A stretch of DNA of 64,000 nucleotides from Nymphaea colorata. Taxonomy: Eukaryota; Streptophyta; Magnoliopsida; Nymphaeales; Nymphaeaceae. The notes beneath the pieces were generated by a model. It ran no database searches and was not told where the DNA came from. It was given only the letters and a program-made list of their open reading frames with translations. A program made the translations under genes and the position numbers. How positions within the stretch are numbered: position 1 is the first letter of the stretch; each line of letters starts with the position of its first letter. The stretch is taken from assembly GCF_008831285.2 (NCBI RefSeq), contig NC_045151.1, positions 4,027,544 to 4,091,543 of the forward strand, in the 5' to 3' direction. Below, piece after piece: positions 14,201-26,316 of the stretch.

Positions 14201-17200
14201 TTATGAACTTGGGATTTGAATCATTTAAATCGTTCGTTACACATGTAATAACAAGTGAAACACATTAGATTAAATATAGAGGAGCACATTAACGACTTGA
14301 ATCTTATTATTCATTCTTGTACAAACTCGTGATTTCGATCAAATAAATCATTCAAAATGGATGTATTAACAAGTTAAAAACATTCATTTAAATATGTGTG
14401 ATCAAATGAATCGCTTAAATCACACTCGTGTTTATACGAACAACTGATTTCAATCGCTTATATCGCGGACTATAGATGTAACGACAAGTTTATTTCTAGG
14501 GATGAAACTAATGCATAGATTTCATTTTTAACTATATGAACTGGTGATTTCAATCATTTAAATCGTTCTTTATAGAAGTAATAAACAGTGAAACACACTA
14601 GGTTAACCATAAGGGATCAATTGAATGACTTGAATGACAAACTAATGCTGAATGTGCTTGAACATGCATGTTGAATGATTTAGTGATATGAAATCACAAG
14701 CTTGTATGTACATAAAAGACATTTCAATTATCTACTTGCTGTATTTCAGTTAATATAATGTGTTTCGCTTGTTTTTACATCTATAACGAATGATTTAAAT
14801 GGTTCAAACTAAAAGTTTGTAAGAAAAAATGAGATTCACGTCATTCGTTTGATCGCTTATCATTAGCCTAATGCGTTTCACTTGTTATTACATGTACAAT
14901 GATCGATTTTGTTGATTGAAATCACAAGTTCAAATGGATGCAAATGGGATCTACGCATTAGTTTGATCTCTTGTAGTCAATCCAATGAGTTGAACTTGTA
15001 GTTACATCAATAGTAAGGATCTAATGAATTGAAATCACAAGTTTGTATCAATACGAGTGGGATTTAAGCGATTCATCTGAGCACGCATATTTCATTGAAT
15101 GTGATTAACTTGTTGCTACATCCACGTTGACTGATTTAGTGGATTTAAATCACAAGTCTGCATGAAAATGAACAAAATTCAAGTGGTTCATTTGCCTTTT
15201 ATAGTTAATCTAATGTGTTTCAGTTGTTATTACATGTATAAGTAATGATTGAAATCACCAATTCATATGGACACAAATCTGATGTATACATTAGTTTGAT
15301 GCTTCTAGTTAGTCAAATAAGTAAACTTTTTGTTCGTTTCAATACGAGAACTCATTGAATTAAGTAAAACGGGTCAAACAAAAGCATAGATCCCATTTGT
15401 ATCCATATGAACTTGTGATTTCGATCATTTAAATCGTTCGTTAGACATATAATAACAAGCGAAACACATTAGATTAAATATAGGGAAGCTAACGACTAGA
15501 ATCTTATTCATTCTCGTACAAACTTGTGATTTCGATCAAATAAATCATTCAAAATGGATGAACTAACAAGTTAAAACATTCAATTAAAAGTGTGATCAAA
15601 TGAATCGCTTAAATCCCAATCGTGTTTATACGAACAACTGATTTCAATCGCTTATATCGCGTACTATAGATGTAACGACAAGTTTATTTCTTTCGATTAA
15701 GTACTAGAGATGAAACTAATGCATAGATTCCATTTTTAACTATATGAAGTGGTGATTTCAATCATTTAAATCGTTCTTTATAGAAGTAATAAACAGTGGA
15801 ACACATTAGCCTAACTATAAGGGATCAATTGAATGACTTGAATCACAAACTAATGCGTGAATGTGCTTAAACATGCATGTTGAATGATTTAGTGGAATGA
15901 AATCACAAGCTTGTATGTACATAAAAGACATTTAAGTTATTCACTTGCTGTATTTCAGTTAATATAATGTGTTTCGCTTGTTTTTACATCCATAACAAGT
16001 GATTTAAATGGTTCAAACTAAAAGTTTGTATGAAAAAATGAGATTCACGTCATTCGTTTCATCGCTTATCATTAGCCTAATGCATTTCACTTGTTATTAC
16101 ATGTACAGTGATTGATTTTGTTGATTGAAATCACAAGTCCAAATGGATTTAAATGGGATCTACGCATTAGTTTGATCTCTTGTAGTCAATCCAATGAGTT
16201 GAACTGTAATTACATCAATAGTAAGGTTCTAATGAATTGAAATCACAAGTTTGTATCAATACGAGTGGGATTTAAGCGATTCATCTGAGCACGCATATTT
16301 CATTGAATGTGATAACTTGTTGCTACATCCACGTTGAATGATTTAGTGGATTTAAATCACAAGTTTGCATGAAAATGAACGAAATTCAAGTGGTTCATTT
16401 CTCTTTTATAGTTAATCTAAAGTGTTTCACTTGTTAATACATGTATAAGTAATGATTAAATGATTGAAATCACCAATTCATATGGACACAAATCTGATGT
16501 ATACATTAGTTTGATGCTTCTAGTTAGTCCAATAAGCAGAACTTTTTATTCGTTTGATTACGAGAACTCATTAATTAAGTAAAAGGGTTCAAACAAAAGC
16601 ATAGATCCACTTGCATTCTTATGAACTTGGGATTTGAATCATTTAAATCGTTCGTTACACATGTAATAACAAGTGAAACACATTAGATTAAATATAGAGG
16701 TGCACATTAACGACTTGAATCTTATTATTCATTCTTGTACAAACTCGTGATTTCGATCAAATAAATCATTCAAAATGGATGTATTAACAAGTTAAAAACA
16801 TTCATTTAAATATGTGTGATCAAATGAATCGCTTAAATCACACTCGTGTTTATACGAACAACTGATTTCAATCGCTTATATCGCGGACTATAGATGTAAC
16901 GACAAGTTTATTTCTAGGGATGAAACTAATGCATAGATTTCATTTTTAACTATATGAACTGGTGATTTCAATCATTTAAATCGTTCTTTATAGAAGTAAT
17001 AAACAGTGAAACACACTAGGTTAACCATAAGGGATCAATTAATGACTTGAATGACAAACTAATGCGTGAATGTGCTTGAATATGCATGTTGAATGATTAA
17101 GTGATATGAAATCACAAGCTTGTATGTACATAAAAGACATTTCAATTATCTACTTGCTGTCTTTCAGTTAATATAATGTGTTTCGTTGTTTTTACATCTA

Positions 17201-17364
17201 TAACGAATGATTTAAATGGTTCAAACTAAAAGTTTGTAAGAAAAAATGAGATTCACGTCATTCGTTTGATCGCTTATCATTAGCCTAATGCGTTTCACTT
17301 GTTATTACATGTACAATGATGATTTTGTTGATTGAAATCACAAGTTCAAATGGATGCAAATGGG
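5257..17364. repeat. satellite dimers 2-6 (variant class beta)
   Basis: Five dimers start at 5257, 7684, 10102, 12523 and 14949. They share TTTAAATGGGATCT at the A/B junction, GATCAAATGAATCGC, AAGCTTGTATGTAC, AATCACAAGTTTG and CATCTGAGCACG. Dimer 2 is transitional: it still has AAATAAATAATTC, as in class alpha, where dimers 3-6 have AAATAAATCATTC. Confidence 0.83.
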
Positions 17365-20300
17365 ATCTACGCATTAGTTTGATCTCTTGTAGTCAATCCA
17401 ATGAGTTGAACTTGTAGTTACATCAATAGTAAGGATCTAATGAATTGAAATCACAAGTTTGTATCAATACGAGTGGGATTTAAGCGATTCATCTGACCAC
17501 GCATATTTCATTGAATGTGATTAACTTGTTGCTACATCCACGTTGACTGATTTAGTGGATTTAAATCACAAGTCTGCATAAAAATGAACAAAATTCAAGT
17601 GGTTCATTTGCTCTTTTATAGTTAATCTAATGTGTTTCAGTTGTTATTACTGTATAAGTAATATTGAAATCACCAATTCATATGGACACAAATCTGATGT
17701 ATACATTAGTTTGATGCTTCTAGTTAGTCAAATAAGTAGAACTTTTTGTTCGTTTCAATACGAGAACTCATTGAATTAAGTAAAACGGGTCAAACAAAAG
17801 CACAGATCCCATTTGTATCAATATGAACTTGTGATTTGATCATTTAAATCGTTCGTTAGACATATAATAACAAGCGAAACACATTAGATTAAATATAGGG
17901 AAGCTAACGACTAGAATCTTATTCATTCTCGTACAAACTTGTGATTTCGATCAAATAAATAATTCAAAATGGATGAACTAACAAGTTAAAAACATTGAAT
18001 TAAAAGTGTGATAAAATGAATCCCTTAAATTCCAATCGTGTTTATACGAACAACTGATTTCAATCGCTTATATCGCGTACTATAGATGTAACGACAAGTT
18101 TATTTCTTTCGATTAAGTACTAGAGATCAAACTAATACATAGATTCCATTTTTAACTATATGAAGCGGTGATTTCAATCATTTAAATCGTTCTTTATAGA
18201 AGTAATAAACAGTGGAACACATTAGCCTAACTATAAGGGATCAATTGAATGACTTGAATCACAAACTAATGCGTGAATGTGCTTAAACATGCATGTTGAA
18301 TGATTTAGTGGAATGAAATCACAAGCTTCTATGTACATAAAAGACATTTAAGTTATTCACTTGTTGTATTTCAGTTAATATAATGTGTTTCGCTTGTTTT
18401 TACATCCATAACAAATGATTTAAATGGTTCAAACTAAAAGTTTGTATGAAAAAATGAGATTCACGTCATTCGTTTCATCGCTTATCATTAGCCTAATGCA
18501 TTTCACTTGTTATTACATGTACAGTGATTGATTTTGTTGATTGAAATCACAAGTCCAAATGGATTTAAATAGGATCTACGCATTAGTTTGATCTCTTGTA
18601 GTCAATCCAATGAGTTGAACTTGTAATTACATCAATAGTAAGGTTCTAATGAATTGAAATCAGAATTTGTATCAATACGAGTGGGATTTAAACTATTCAT
18701 CAGAGCACGCATATTTATTGAATGTGATTAACTTGTTGCTACATCCACGTTGAATGATTTAGTGGATTTAAATCACAAGTTTGCATGAAAATAACAAAAT
18801 TCAAGTGGTTCATTTCATCTTTTATAGTTAATCTAAAGTGTTTCACTTGTTAATACATGTATAAGTAATGATTTAAATGATTGAAATCACCAATTCATAT
18901 GGACACAAATCTGATGTATACATTAGTTTGATGCTTCTATTAGTCCAATAAGCAGAACTTTTTATTCGTTTGATTACGAGAACTCATTGAATTAAGTAAA
19001 AGGGTTCAAACAAAAGCATATATCCCACTTGCATTCTTATGAACTTGGGATTTGAATCATTTAAATCGTTCGTTACACATGTAATAACAAGTAAAACACA
19101 TTAGATTAAATATAGAGGAGCACATTAACGACTTGAATCTTATTATTCATTCTTGTACAAACTCGTGATTTCGATCAAATAAATCATTCAAAATGGATGT
19201 ATTAACAACTTAAAAACATTCATTTAAATATGTGTGATCAAATGAATCGCTTAAATCACACTCGTGTTTATACGAACAACTGATTTCAATCGCTTATATC
19301 ACGGACTATAGATGTAACGACAAGTTTATTTCTAGGGATGAAACTAATGCATAGATTTCATTTTTAACTATATGAACTGGTGATTTCAATCATTTAAATC
19401 GTTCTTTATAGAAGTAAAAACAGTGAAACACACTAGGTTAACCATAAGGGATCAATTGAATGACTTGAATGACAAACTAATGCGTGAATGTGCTTGAACA
19501 TGCATGTTGAATGATTAAGTGATATGAAATCACAAGCTTGTATGTACATAAAAGACATTTCAATTATCTACTTGCTGTATTTCAGTTAATATAATGTGTT
19601 TCGCTTGTTTTTACATCTATAACGAATGATTTAAATGGTTCAAACTAAAAGTTTGTAAGAAAAATGAGATTCACGTCATTCGTTTGATCGCTTATCATTA
19701 GCCTAATGCGTTTCACTTGTTATTACATGTACAATGATCGATTTTGTTGATTGAAATCACAAGTTCAAATGGATGCAAATGGGTCTACGCATTAGTTTGA
19801 TCTCTTGTAGTCAATCTAATGAGTTGAACTTGTAGTTACATCAATAGTAAGGATCTAATGAATTGAAATCACAAGTTTGTATCAATACGAGTGGGATTTA
19901 AGCGATTCATCTGAGCAGGCATATTTCATTGAATGTGATTAACTTGTTGCTACATCCACGTTGACTGATTTAGTGGATTTAAATCACAAGTCTGCATGAA
20001 AATGAACAAAATTCAAGTGGTTCATTTGCTCTTTTATAGTTAATCTAATGTGTTTCAGTTGTTATTACATGTATGAGTAAGGATTGAAATCACCAATTCA
20101 TATGGACACAAATCTGATGTATACATTAGTTTGATGCTTCTAGTTAGTCAAATAAGTAGAACTTTTTGTTCGTTTCAATACGAGAACTCATTGAATTAAG
20201 TAAAACGGGTCAAACAAAAGCATAGATCCCATTTGTATCAATATGAACTTGTGATTTCGATCATTTAAATCGTTCGTTAGACATATAATAACAAGCGAAA

Positions 20301-22203
20301 CACATTAGATTAAATATAGGGAAGCTAACGACTAGAATCTTATTCATTCTCGTACAAACTTGTGATTTCGATCAAATAAATAATTCAAAATGGATGAACT
20401 AACAAGTTAAAAACATTCAATTAAAAGTGTGATAAATGAATCCCTTAAATCCAATCGTGTTTATACGAACAACTGATTTCAATCGCTTATATCGCGTACT
20501 ATAGATGTAACGACAAGTTTATTTCTTTCGATTAAGTACTAGAGATCAAACTAATGCATAGATTCCATTTTTAACTATATGAAGTGGTGATTTCAATCAT
20601 TTAAATTGTTCTTTATAGAAGTAATAAACAGTGGAACACATTAGCCTAACTATAAGGGATCAATTGAATGACTTGAATCACAAACTAATGCGTGAATGTG
20701 CTTAAACATGCATGTTGAATGATTTAGAGGAATGAAATCACAAGCTTCTATGTACATAAAAGACATTTAAGTTATTCACTTGTTGTATTTCAGTTAATAT
20801 AATGTGTTTCGCTTGTTTTTACATCCATAACAATGATTTAAATGGTTCAAACTAAAAGTTTGTATGAAAAAATGAGATTCACGTCATTCGTTTCATCGCT
20901 TATCATTAGCCTAATGCATTTCACTTGTTATTACATGTACAGTGATTGATTTTGTTGATTGAAATCACAAGTCCAAATGGATTTAAATAGGATGTACGCA
21001 TTAGTTTGATCTCTTGTAGTCAATCCAATGAGTTGAACTTGTAATTACATCAATAGTAAGGTTCTAATGAATTGAAATCAGAAGTTTGTATCAATACGAG
21101 TGGAATTTAAACGATTCATCAGAGCACGCATATTTTATTGAATGTGATTAACTTGTTGCTACATCCACGTTGAATGATTTAGTGGATTTAAATCACAAGT
21201 TTGCATGAAAATGAACAAAATTCAAGTGGTTCATTTCCTCTTTTATAGTTAATCTAAAGTGTTTCACTTGTTAATACATGTATAAGTAATGATTTAAATC
21301 ACCAATTCATATGGACACAAATTTGATGTATACATTAGTTTGATGCTTCTAGTTAGTCCAATAAGCAGAACTTTTTATTCGTTTGATTACGAGAACTCAT
21401 TGAATTAAGTAAAAGGGTCCAAACAAAAGCATATATCCCACTTGCATTCTTATGAACTTGGGATTTAAATCATTTAAATCGTTCGTTACACATGTAATAA
21501 CAAGTGAAACACATTAGATTAAATATAGAGGAGCACATTAACGACTTGAATCTTATTATTCATTCTTGTACAAACTCGTGATTTCGATCAAATAAATCAT
21601 TCAAAATGGATGTATTAACAACTTAAAAACATTCATTTAAATATGTGTGATCAAATGAATCGCTTAAATCACACTCATGTTTATACGAACAACTGATTTC
21701 AATCGCTTATATCACGGACTATAGATGTAACGACAAGTTTATTTCTAGGGATGAAACTAATGCATAGATTTCATTTTTAACTATATGAACTGGTGATTTC
21801 AATCATTTAAATCGTTCTTTATAGAAGTAATAAATAGTGAAACACACTAGGTTAACCATAAGGGATCAATTGAATGACTTGAATGACAAACTAATTCGTG
21901 AATCTGCTTGAACATGCATGTTGAATGATTAAGTGATATGAAATCACAAGCTTGTATGTACATAAAAGACATTTCAATTATCTACTTGCTGTATTTCAGT
22001 TAATATAATGTGTTTCGCTTGTTTTTACATCTATAACGAATGATTTAAATGGTTCAAACTAAAAGTTTGTAAGAAAAAATGAGATTCACGTCATTCGTTT
22101 GATCGCTTATCATTAGCCTAATGCGTTTCACTTGTTATTACATGTACAACGATCGATTTTGTTGATTGAAATCACAAGTTCAAATGGATGCAAATGGGAT
22201 CTA
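17365..22203. repeat. satellite dimers 7-8 (variant class alpha)
   Basis: The last two dimers carry the same class-alpha variants as dimer 1 (for example TTTAAATAGGAT at 18565 and 20983, and AAGCTTCTATG near 18320 and 20745). They end precisely at the right retrotransposon. Scattered single-base losses are frequent here, such as gggtctacg for gggatctacg near 19784. Confidence 0.83.
22199..22203. repeat. target-site duplication, left flank of right element (ATCTA)
   Basis: The satellite reads gggATCTA and then TGTAAGCC of the LTR. It pairs with ATCTA at 2829-2833 as described there. Confidence 0.8.
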
Positions 22204-24679
22204 TGTAAGCCCCACGATTTTCTCTCCTTATCCTTTTCCAACTATCAAGCTTATCAAAGGAGAGATCTGTGGAAAAGATAGGGATAAGGGCATATGTAAC
22301 CACATTTTACAGCAAGGACTTTTCTGTTACCGCAGGCTTAGAGGAGCTCGTCCAACATTAGAAAGAAAGAGAGAGAGAGAACGAGTGAGAAACGTTTTCC
22401 GTTTTGCTCTCTTCTTGGAACTGAGGCTCGTGGCTGCGGGAAGAGAACCAGAAGCAGGGGTTGCTGCTGGAAGTTGCTACAAAGTTCAAAGGTATGGGGA
22501 TTTTCGATCATGAATGGAGCATGAAGCCTGTATATTTTGAGTTTGTATAGATACATATACATGTAGAATGAATCCAAGCATGAGGTTCTAGATTCCCGTT
22601 CTGCTTATGTTTTACTCGGATTTTCTGTATTACGCTATGGGTGTTCATCCGTGAGAAACCAAACTACATTCAATCCTAAAAAAAAAGCAGAGCATGCTTA
22701 TCTGATATAAAAACACACACACAAAAAAAAGGGGTACGGTCTTTACTGAGGGGTTTCGACTGAAACCCCCGTTCAGTCATCCCTCCCGTGAAGAACGAGC
22801 CTCGATTTCCTTTTCTTCTGCCACGGACGCCGACAGCAGGGGCGTTTTCTTCAATCTTCTGTTGCTGGAGAGCTCCAAGAGAAGGGAACACCGTGATGGT
22901 TGTAACAGAAGCGGTTTGGGGGAAAACAGTAACCCTCCCGTCGTTCCTCCTTCCCTGCCGGTTCCTCCACACGTCGCAAGGCAGAGATGAAAAACGGTAG
23001 CAGCAGAGGAGGCAGCGGCGGCTAAGAGGGTCGGACGGTCGATTGGAAGCAGCGCACGAAGAACCCTAGCGTCAGGGCAGGGGAGGAAGACAATCTCCTC
23101 CTCTCTGGTTCGTTCCCCTTTGAGGACGACGAAAGCTTCACCGTCGAGCGAACCATGCGAGGAAGGAGCCTTGGCGCGAGACAGAGAGATCTCTCTCTGG
23201 TTTTGGTCATGGAAGCAAGGTGGAGACTCCACCACCGGACGAACACGAAGACGAGGAAGAGGCGCTCGTGAGGAGAGAGAAAACGCAGGCGTGAAATGAA
23301 GAAAAACGAGCGTGGGCCAAATTATATCAATGATCAAAAATTTCAAAGCGGGTCCACCTTATTATCAAAATTTGAAAAAAAACTGTTATAACTTTAAGCG
23401 TTCATGCCGCAACGTTTTGCTGAAAACCTCTTCAAAAAGAGGCTTGGGAAAGTGATTTCAGCAAAAACCATGCATTTAATACGAAATCACGTTTGGTACC
23501 CCCTGAATTCTTAAAAATTACAAAAAGGGGTTTTATAAATTAAAAACGACATGATATGCTATATTACTTTTTGATGCTCTTGTGGTGTTTAAAATTCAGA
23601 AATATGGTTCTGAAATTAACTTTGGAACCATTAGAGGAGGAAAGTCACGTTTGAGAATTTAAATACAAATTTTATTGTTTCAAATAAGGATTATAATATT
23701 GCTAATAGAGGTTTCTAGATGCAATGAGTTTTGCTCTATTGCTATTCAGTTAAGATTTAAAATAGCTGAATTATTCTGTTTGGAAAACCGAGCCTGAGGG
23801 CGGACGGTTTCTGTGAGAGGTACTAGACGATGTCTAGCATTGGTAAACCCTCACTTTTGAAATTCGAAGGCGAAACGTGGACTTTGTGCAATGGTTATGC
23901 GAGTGCGAGCTTTCTGTTTTGCCCAGTGATCGGTTTCGTCCCGGGAGGTAGTGGTGCGTCTGAGCTCACAGTTGACGCACGCTCCTTTGGCTGTACTGGA
24001 GGGCCCACAGGGTATTGGGCGGCACAAGGGCTCGGGATTCGTTCTGTTTCTGTTTGGGAGCGAGACTCCTGGTCTCTCCACCCGGGTTCCTAGAGAGACC
24101 ATGCTGCTGCAGCGGCGATCTGGATATCTCAGGAGGCTTCACTTCAGGTGCCCTCGATCCGTTGGATCGCCTGGTGAAGAGATGTTCTGTTCTGCCCGTG
24201 AGTGCCCACGGGGATTTCTGTTGCTCGGCACGATGACCTTGACATTGTCAGAGGACCACGGTTGGAAGCCTACGAAATTTTGGGAGGTTGTGCACACCTC
24301 GTTTTGTTGCTGAACATGTGACGTTACTCTAATATGTGTTAAGATTTGAAGATATTTGTTTTACAAAAACCAGATATTATTTTGATGGGCCATGTTCCAC
24401 ACATGGCTGGATTTCTCATACTCAGAGGAATTCTGACCCTTCTTTCTATCTACAGGTAGTCCTTGATAGATTTGGCTTTGGAGCGACGACCTCAGTCTTG
24501 TGATGGACGGCATTGGCATTCTGCGTCGGTTTTGGAGATTTGTGGTTATTTTTGTTTGGGTCCAGTATTTTATTATCGAAATAAAACAATGTCTTCTGTT
24601 CTGGTCATGACTCAATATTGCTTCCGCTATATTATATAAATGAAAGAAAATTTTTGGTGTCAAAAATTGGGTCGTGACA
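22204..24679 (+). mobile_element. 5' LTR of right Ty3/gypsy chromovirus
   Basis: A 2476-bp LTR with TGTAAGCCCC...GTCGTGACA ends. It is 18 bp shorter than the copy at 335-2828. I count 18 single-base deletions, no insertions and four substitutions against that copy, with nearly all deletions in homopolymers. It is the 5' LTR because the tRNA primer site and gag follow it. Confidence 0.93.
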
Positions 24680-24683
24680 ACTT

Positions 24684-24695
24684 TGGTATCAGAGC
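24684..24695 (+). promoter_or_regulatory. primer-binding site for tRNA-Met(i)
   Basis: TGGTATCAGAGC lies four bases after the LTR end. It is the standard complement of the initiator tRNA-Met 3' end used by many plant LTR retrotransposons to prime minus-strand DNA. It fixes the polarity of the element. Confidence 0.92.
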
Positions 24696-24884
24696 ACAGT
24701 GTCTAGAGTCAATGTCCAATGCCAAGGTCGATCACAAGCAGAGGAAAGGTCATCCAAGCCTGTTACGAATGTGTTTTTGATTTAGTGTGAATATTGAGTT
24801 TTAAAATTTAGAGTAGCTTTAACGAATTGTTTTACTTACGAATACAATAGTTATATTTTGTGTTCCTCCGTGTGGTGTAGTTCA

Positions 24885-26270
24885 ATGGCACGTACTAGAG
24901 GAGGAAATGCTAGAGGCAGAGGACCTCGCAGCACTAGGAGTCGAAATGTGGAGACTCGTTCTACCAGAACTGGGACACCTGTTGGAAATAATCAACAACA
25001 ACAAGCGTTCATCATGAACACATTGCATATGATGACGGGAGTGATGCAGGGTCTGGTGCAGAATGCTTCTACAGGAGGAACTAGTACAAACACAAACGGA
25101 ACGACAATTGGTGAGGCAAGGGGAGTAACTCACCAACAGTTTATGAGTTTGCATCCTCCGAAGTTTTATGGGAAAGGCACTGCGGACGATGCCGAAGAAT
25201 GGATAAAGGAAACAGAGGAGATCTTTACCACCTTGGAAGTGCCCGACAACAAGAAGGTTCGGTATGGAACCTTTATGCTAAAGGAGATGCTAAGGAATGG
25301 TGGTGGACGCAACGTGAGGTGAAGTTCGCGAATTACGAAGCAACTGGGGAGAATTCAGGGAGGCCTTCGCACATGCCTACATCCCAACCTTCACACGAGA
25401 GAAACGCATGCAAGAATTCCTGGACCTTCAACAAGGGAGTCTGAGTCTGCACGAATACATCGTCAAATTCAGACATTTGGAAAAATATTGCCCCATGTGT
25501 ATGTTACTGATGCGGACCGAGCAAATAAGTTCGTCAGAGGACTTAAAGACGGGTTGCAGAACCAAGTAATTAGTAGTCGTCCGAGAGATCTAGACGACGC
25601 TATCGACATGGCCACACGTCTGGAGGAGGGCTGGAACAGGATGCAAGGGACAGATAGGAAGAGTGAATCTCTGCGACCCAGGTCGAGACCTGACATGTTT
25701 AAGAGAGGGCGCAGTGACAGGGGAAACCAAGGGGACAGATTCAAGAGACAGAGGCCATCAACATCCAGGGGGGACGGTGAATGCCCCAAGTGTCATCGCC
25801 AACATCCTGGTAAACCATGTTATAGAGATATCGGAGCATGTCTTTACTGTGGAGCACAAGGTCATTTTATTCGTGAGTGCCCAAAGAAGAAAGAGGCAGA
25901 GCAGAGGCGTGGTGCAACCAATCAGCCAGTAGAAAAGAAGGTACCTGGCAGAGTTTACGCAACCACGGTTGAAGAGTTGAAACCTACTGACATGATTGAA
26001 GGTACCCTTCTTGTACAATCTCATTGGGCTCATGTTTTGTTTGATTCTGGAGGCATCGCATTCTTTTGTTTCTAAGAGTTTTGCTGAACTTTTAAAGTTA
26101 GAAAGAAAGAATATGCCTTATCAATTGTTAGTTGCTACACCTATGGGAAACAAAGACACATGCAGAATGTATTTAGAAGATGTGAAAATAGAAAATACAT
26201 GAACATTTATTACCAGCACAGTTGGTGGTAATGAATATGTTGGGGGTATGACGTAATCCTAGGAATGGAT
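24885..26270 (+). pseudogene. gag and protease of right Ty3/gypsy element (frameshifted)
   Basis: The start is ATGGCACGTACTAGAGG at 24885. Upstream in-frame codons at 24858 look like leader noise. A glutamine/asparagine- and threonine-rich N-terminus leads into the retrotransposon gag fold (EEWIKETEEIFTTLEVP, RYGTFMLK, then the EWWW and LHEYIVKF blocks). Next are a basic linker and one CCHC zinc knuckle, CLYCGAQGHFIREC, near 25835-25880. The aspartic protease follows with a DSG active site (VLFDSG near 26035) and SHSFVSKSFAEL in another frame. The frame changes near 25290, 25345, 26050 and 26215. The first two fit one missing base in aaaggg and in ctt. Gag would form the virus-like particle. 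I call it broken as read, with sequence error a real alternative. Confidence 0.88.
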
Positions 26271-26316
26271 TGGTTATACCATCACTACGCCAACGATAGA
26301 TTGTAGAAAAAAGAAG

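Larger units (their letters stand above)
2829..22203. repeat. satellite array: 16 monomers of ~1.21 kb in 8 dimeric higher-order repeats
   Basis: This 19.4-kb stretch is one tandem array with no coding potential. Taking the recurring ATCTACGCATTAG as phase mark, monomers start at 2829, 4041, 5257, 6469, 7684, 8894, 10102, 11311, 12523, 13734, 14949, 16158, 17365, 18574, about 19784 and 20992, with spacings of 1207-1216 bp. Type A has CTTGTAGTTACATC near its start and ends GTCCAAATGGATTTAAAT. Type B has CTTGTAATTACATC and ends GTTCAAATGGATGCAAAT. They alternate A-B without exception, so the real repeat unit is a dimer of about 2.42 kb. The sequence is AT-rich. Each monomer contains about ten 113-bp subrepeats in both orientations. 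Such arrays usually sit in centromeric, pericentromeric or knob heterochromatin; which one applies here cannot be told from sequence alone. Confidence 0.95.

Noticed and set aside
2829-22203. Possible CRISPR-like array because of the regular repeat
   Set aside because: The whole unit repeats with no unique spacers, units are 1.2 kb, and the context is a plant nuclear genome.
2829-22203. Possible rDNA intergenic spacer or a standard 160-180-bp centromere satellite
   Set aside because: No rRNA gene wording is present. The subunit is about 113 bp with mixed strands, so neither class fits, although a centromeric location remains possible.
24684-24695. tRNA-Met gene
   Set aside because: Only the 12-base complement of the tRNA 3' end is present, as expected of a primer-binding site. 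No cloverleaf follows.
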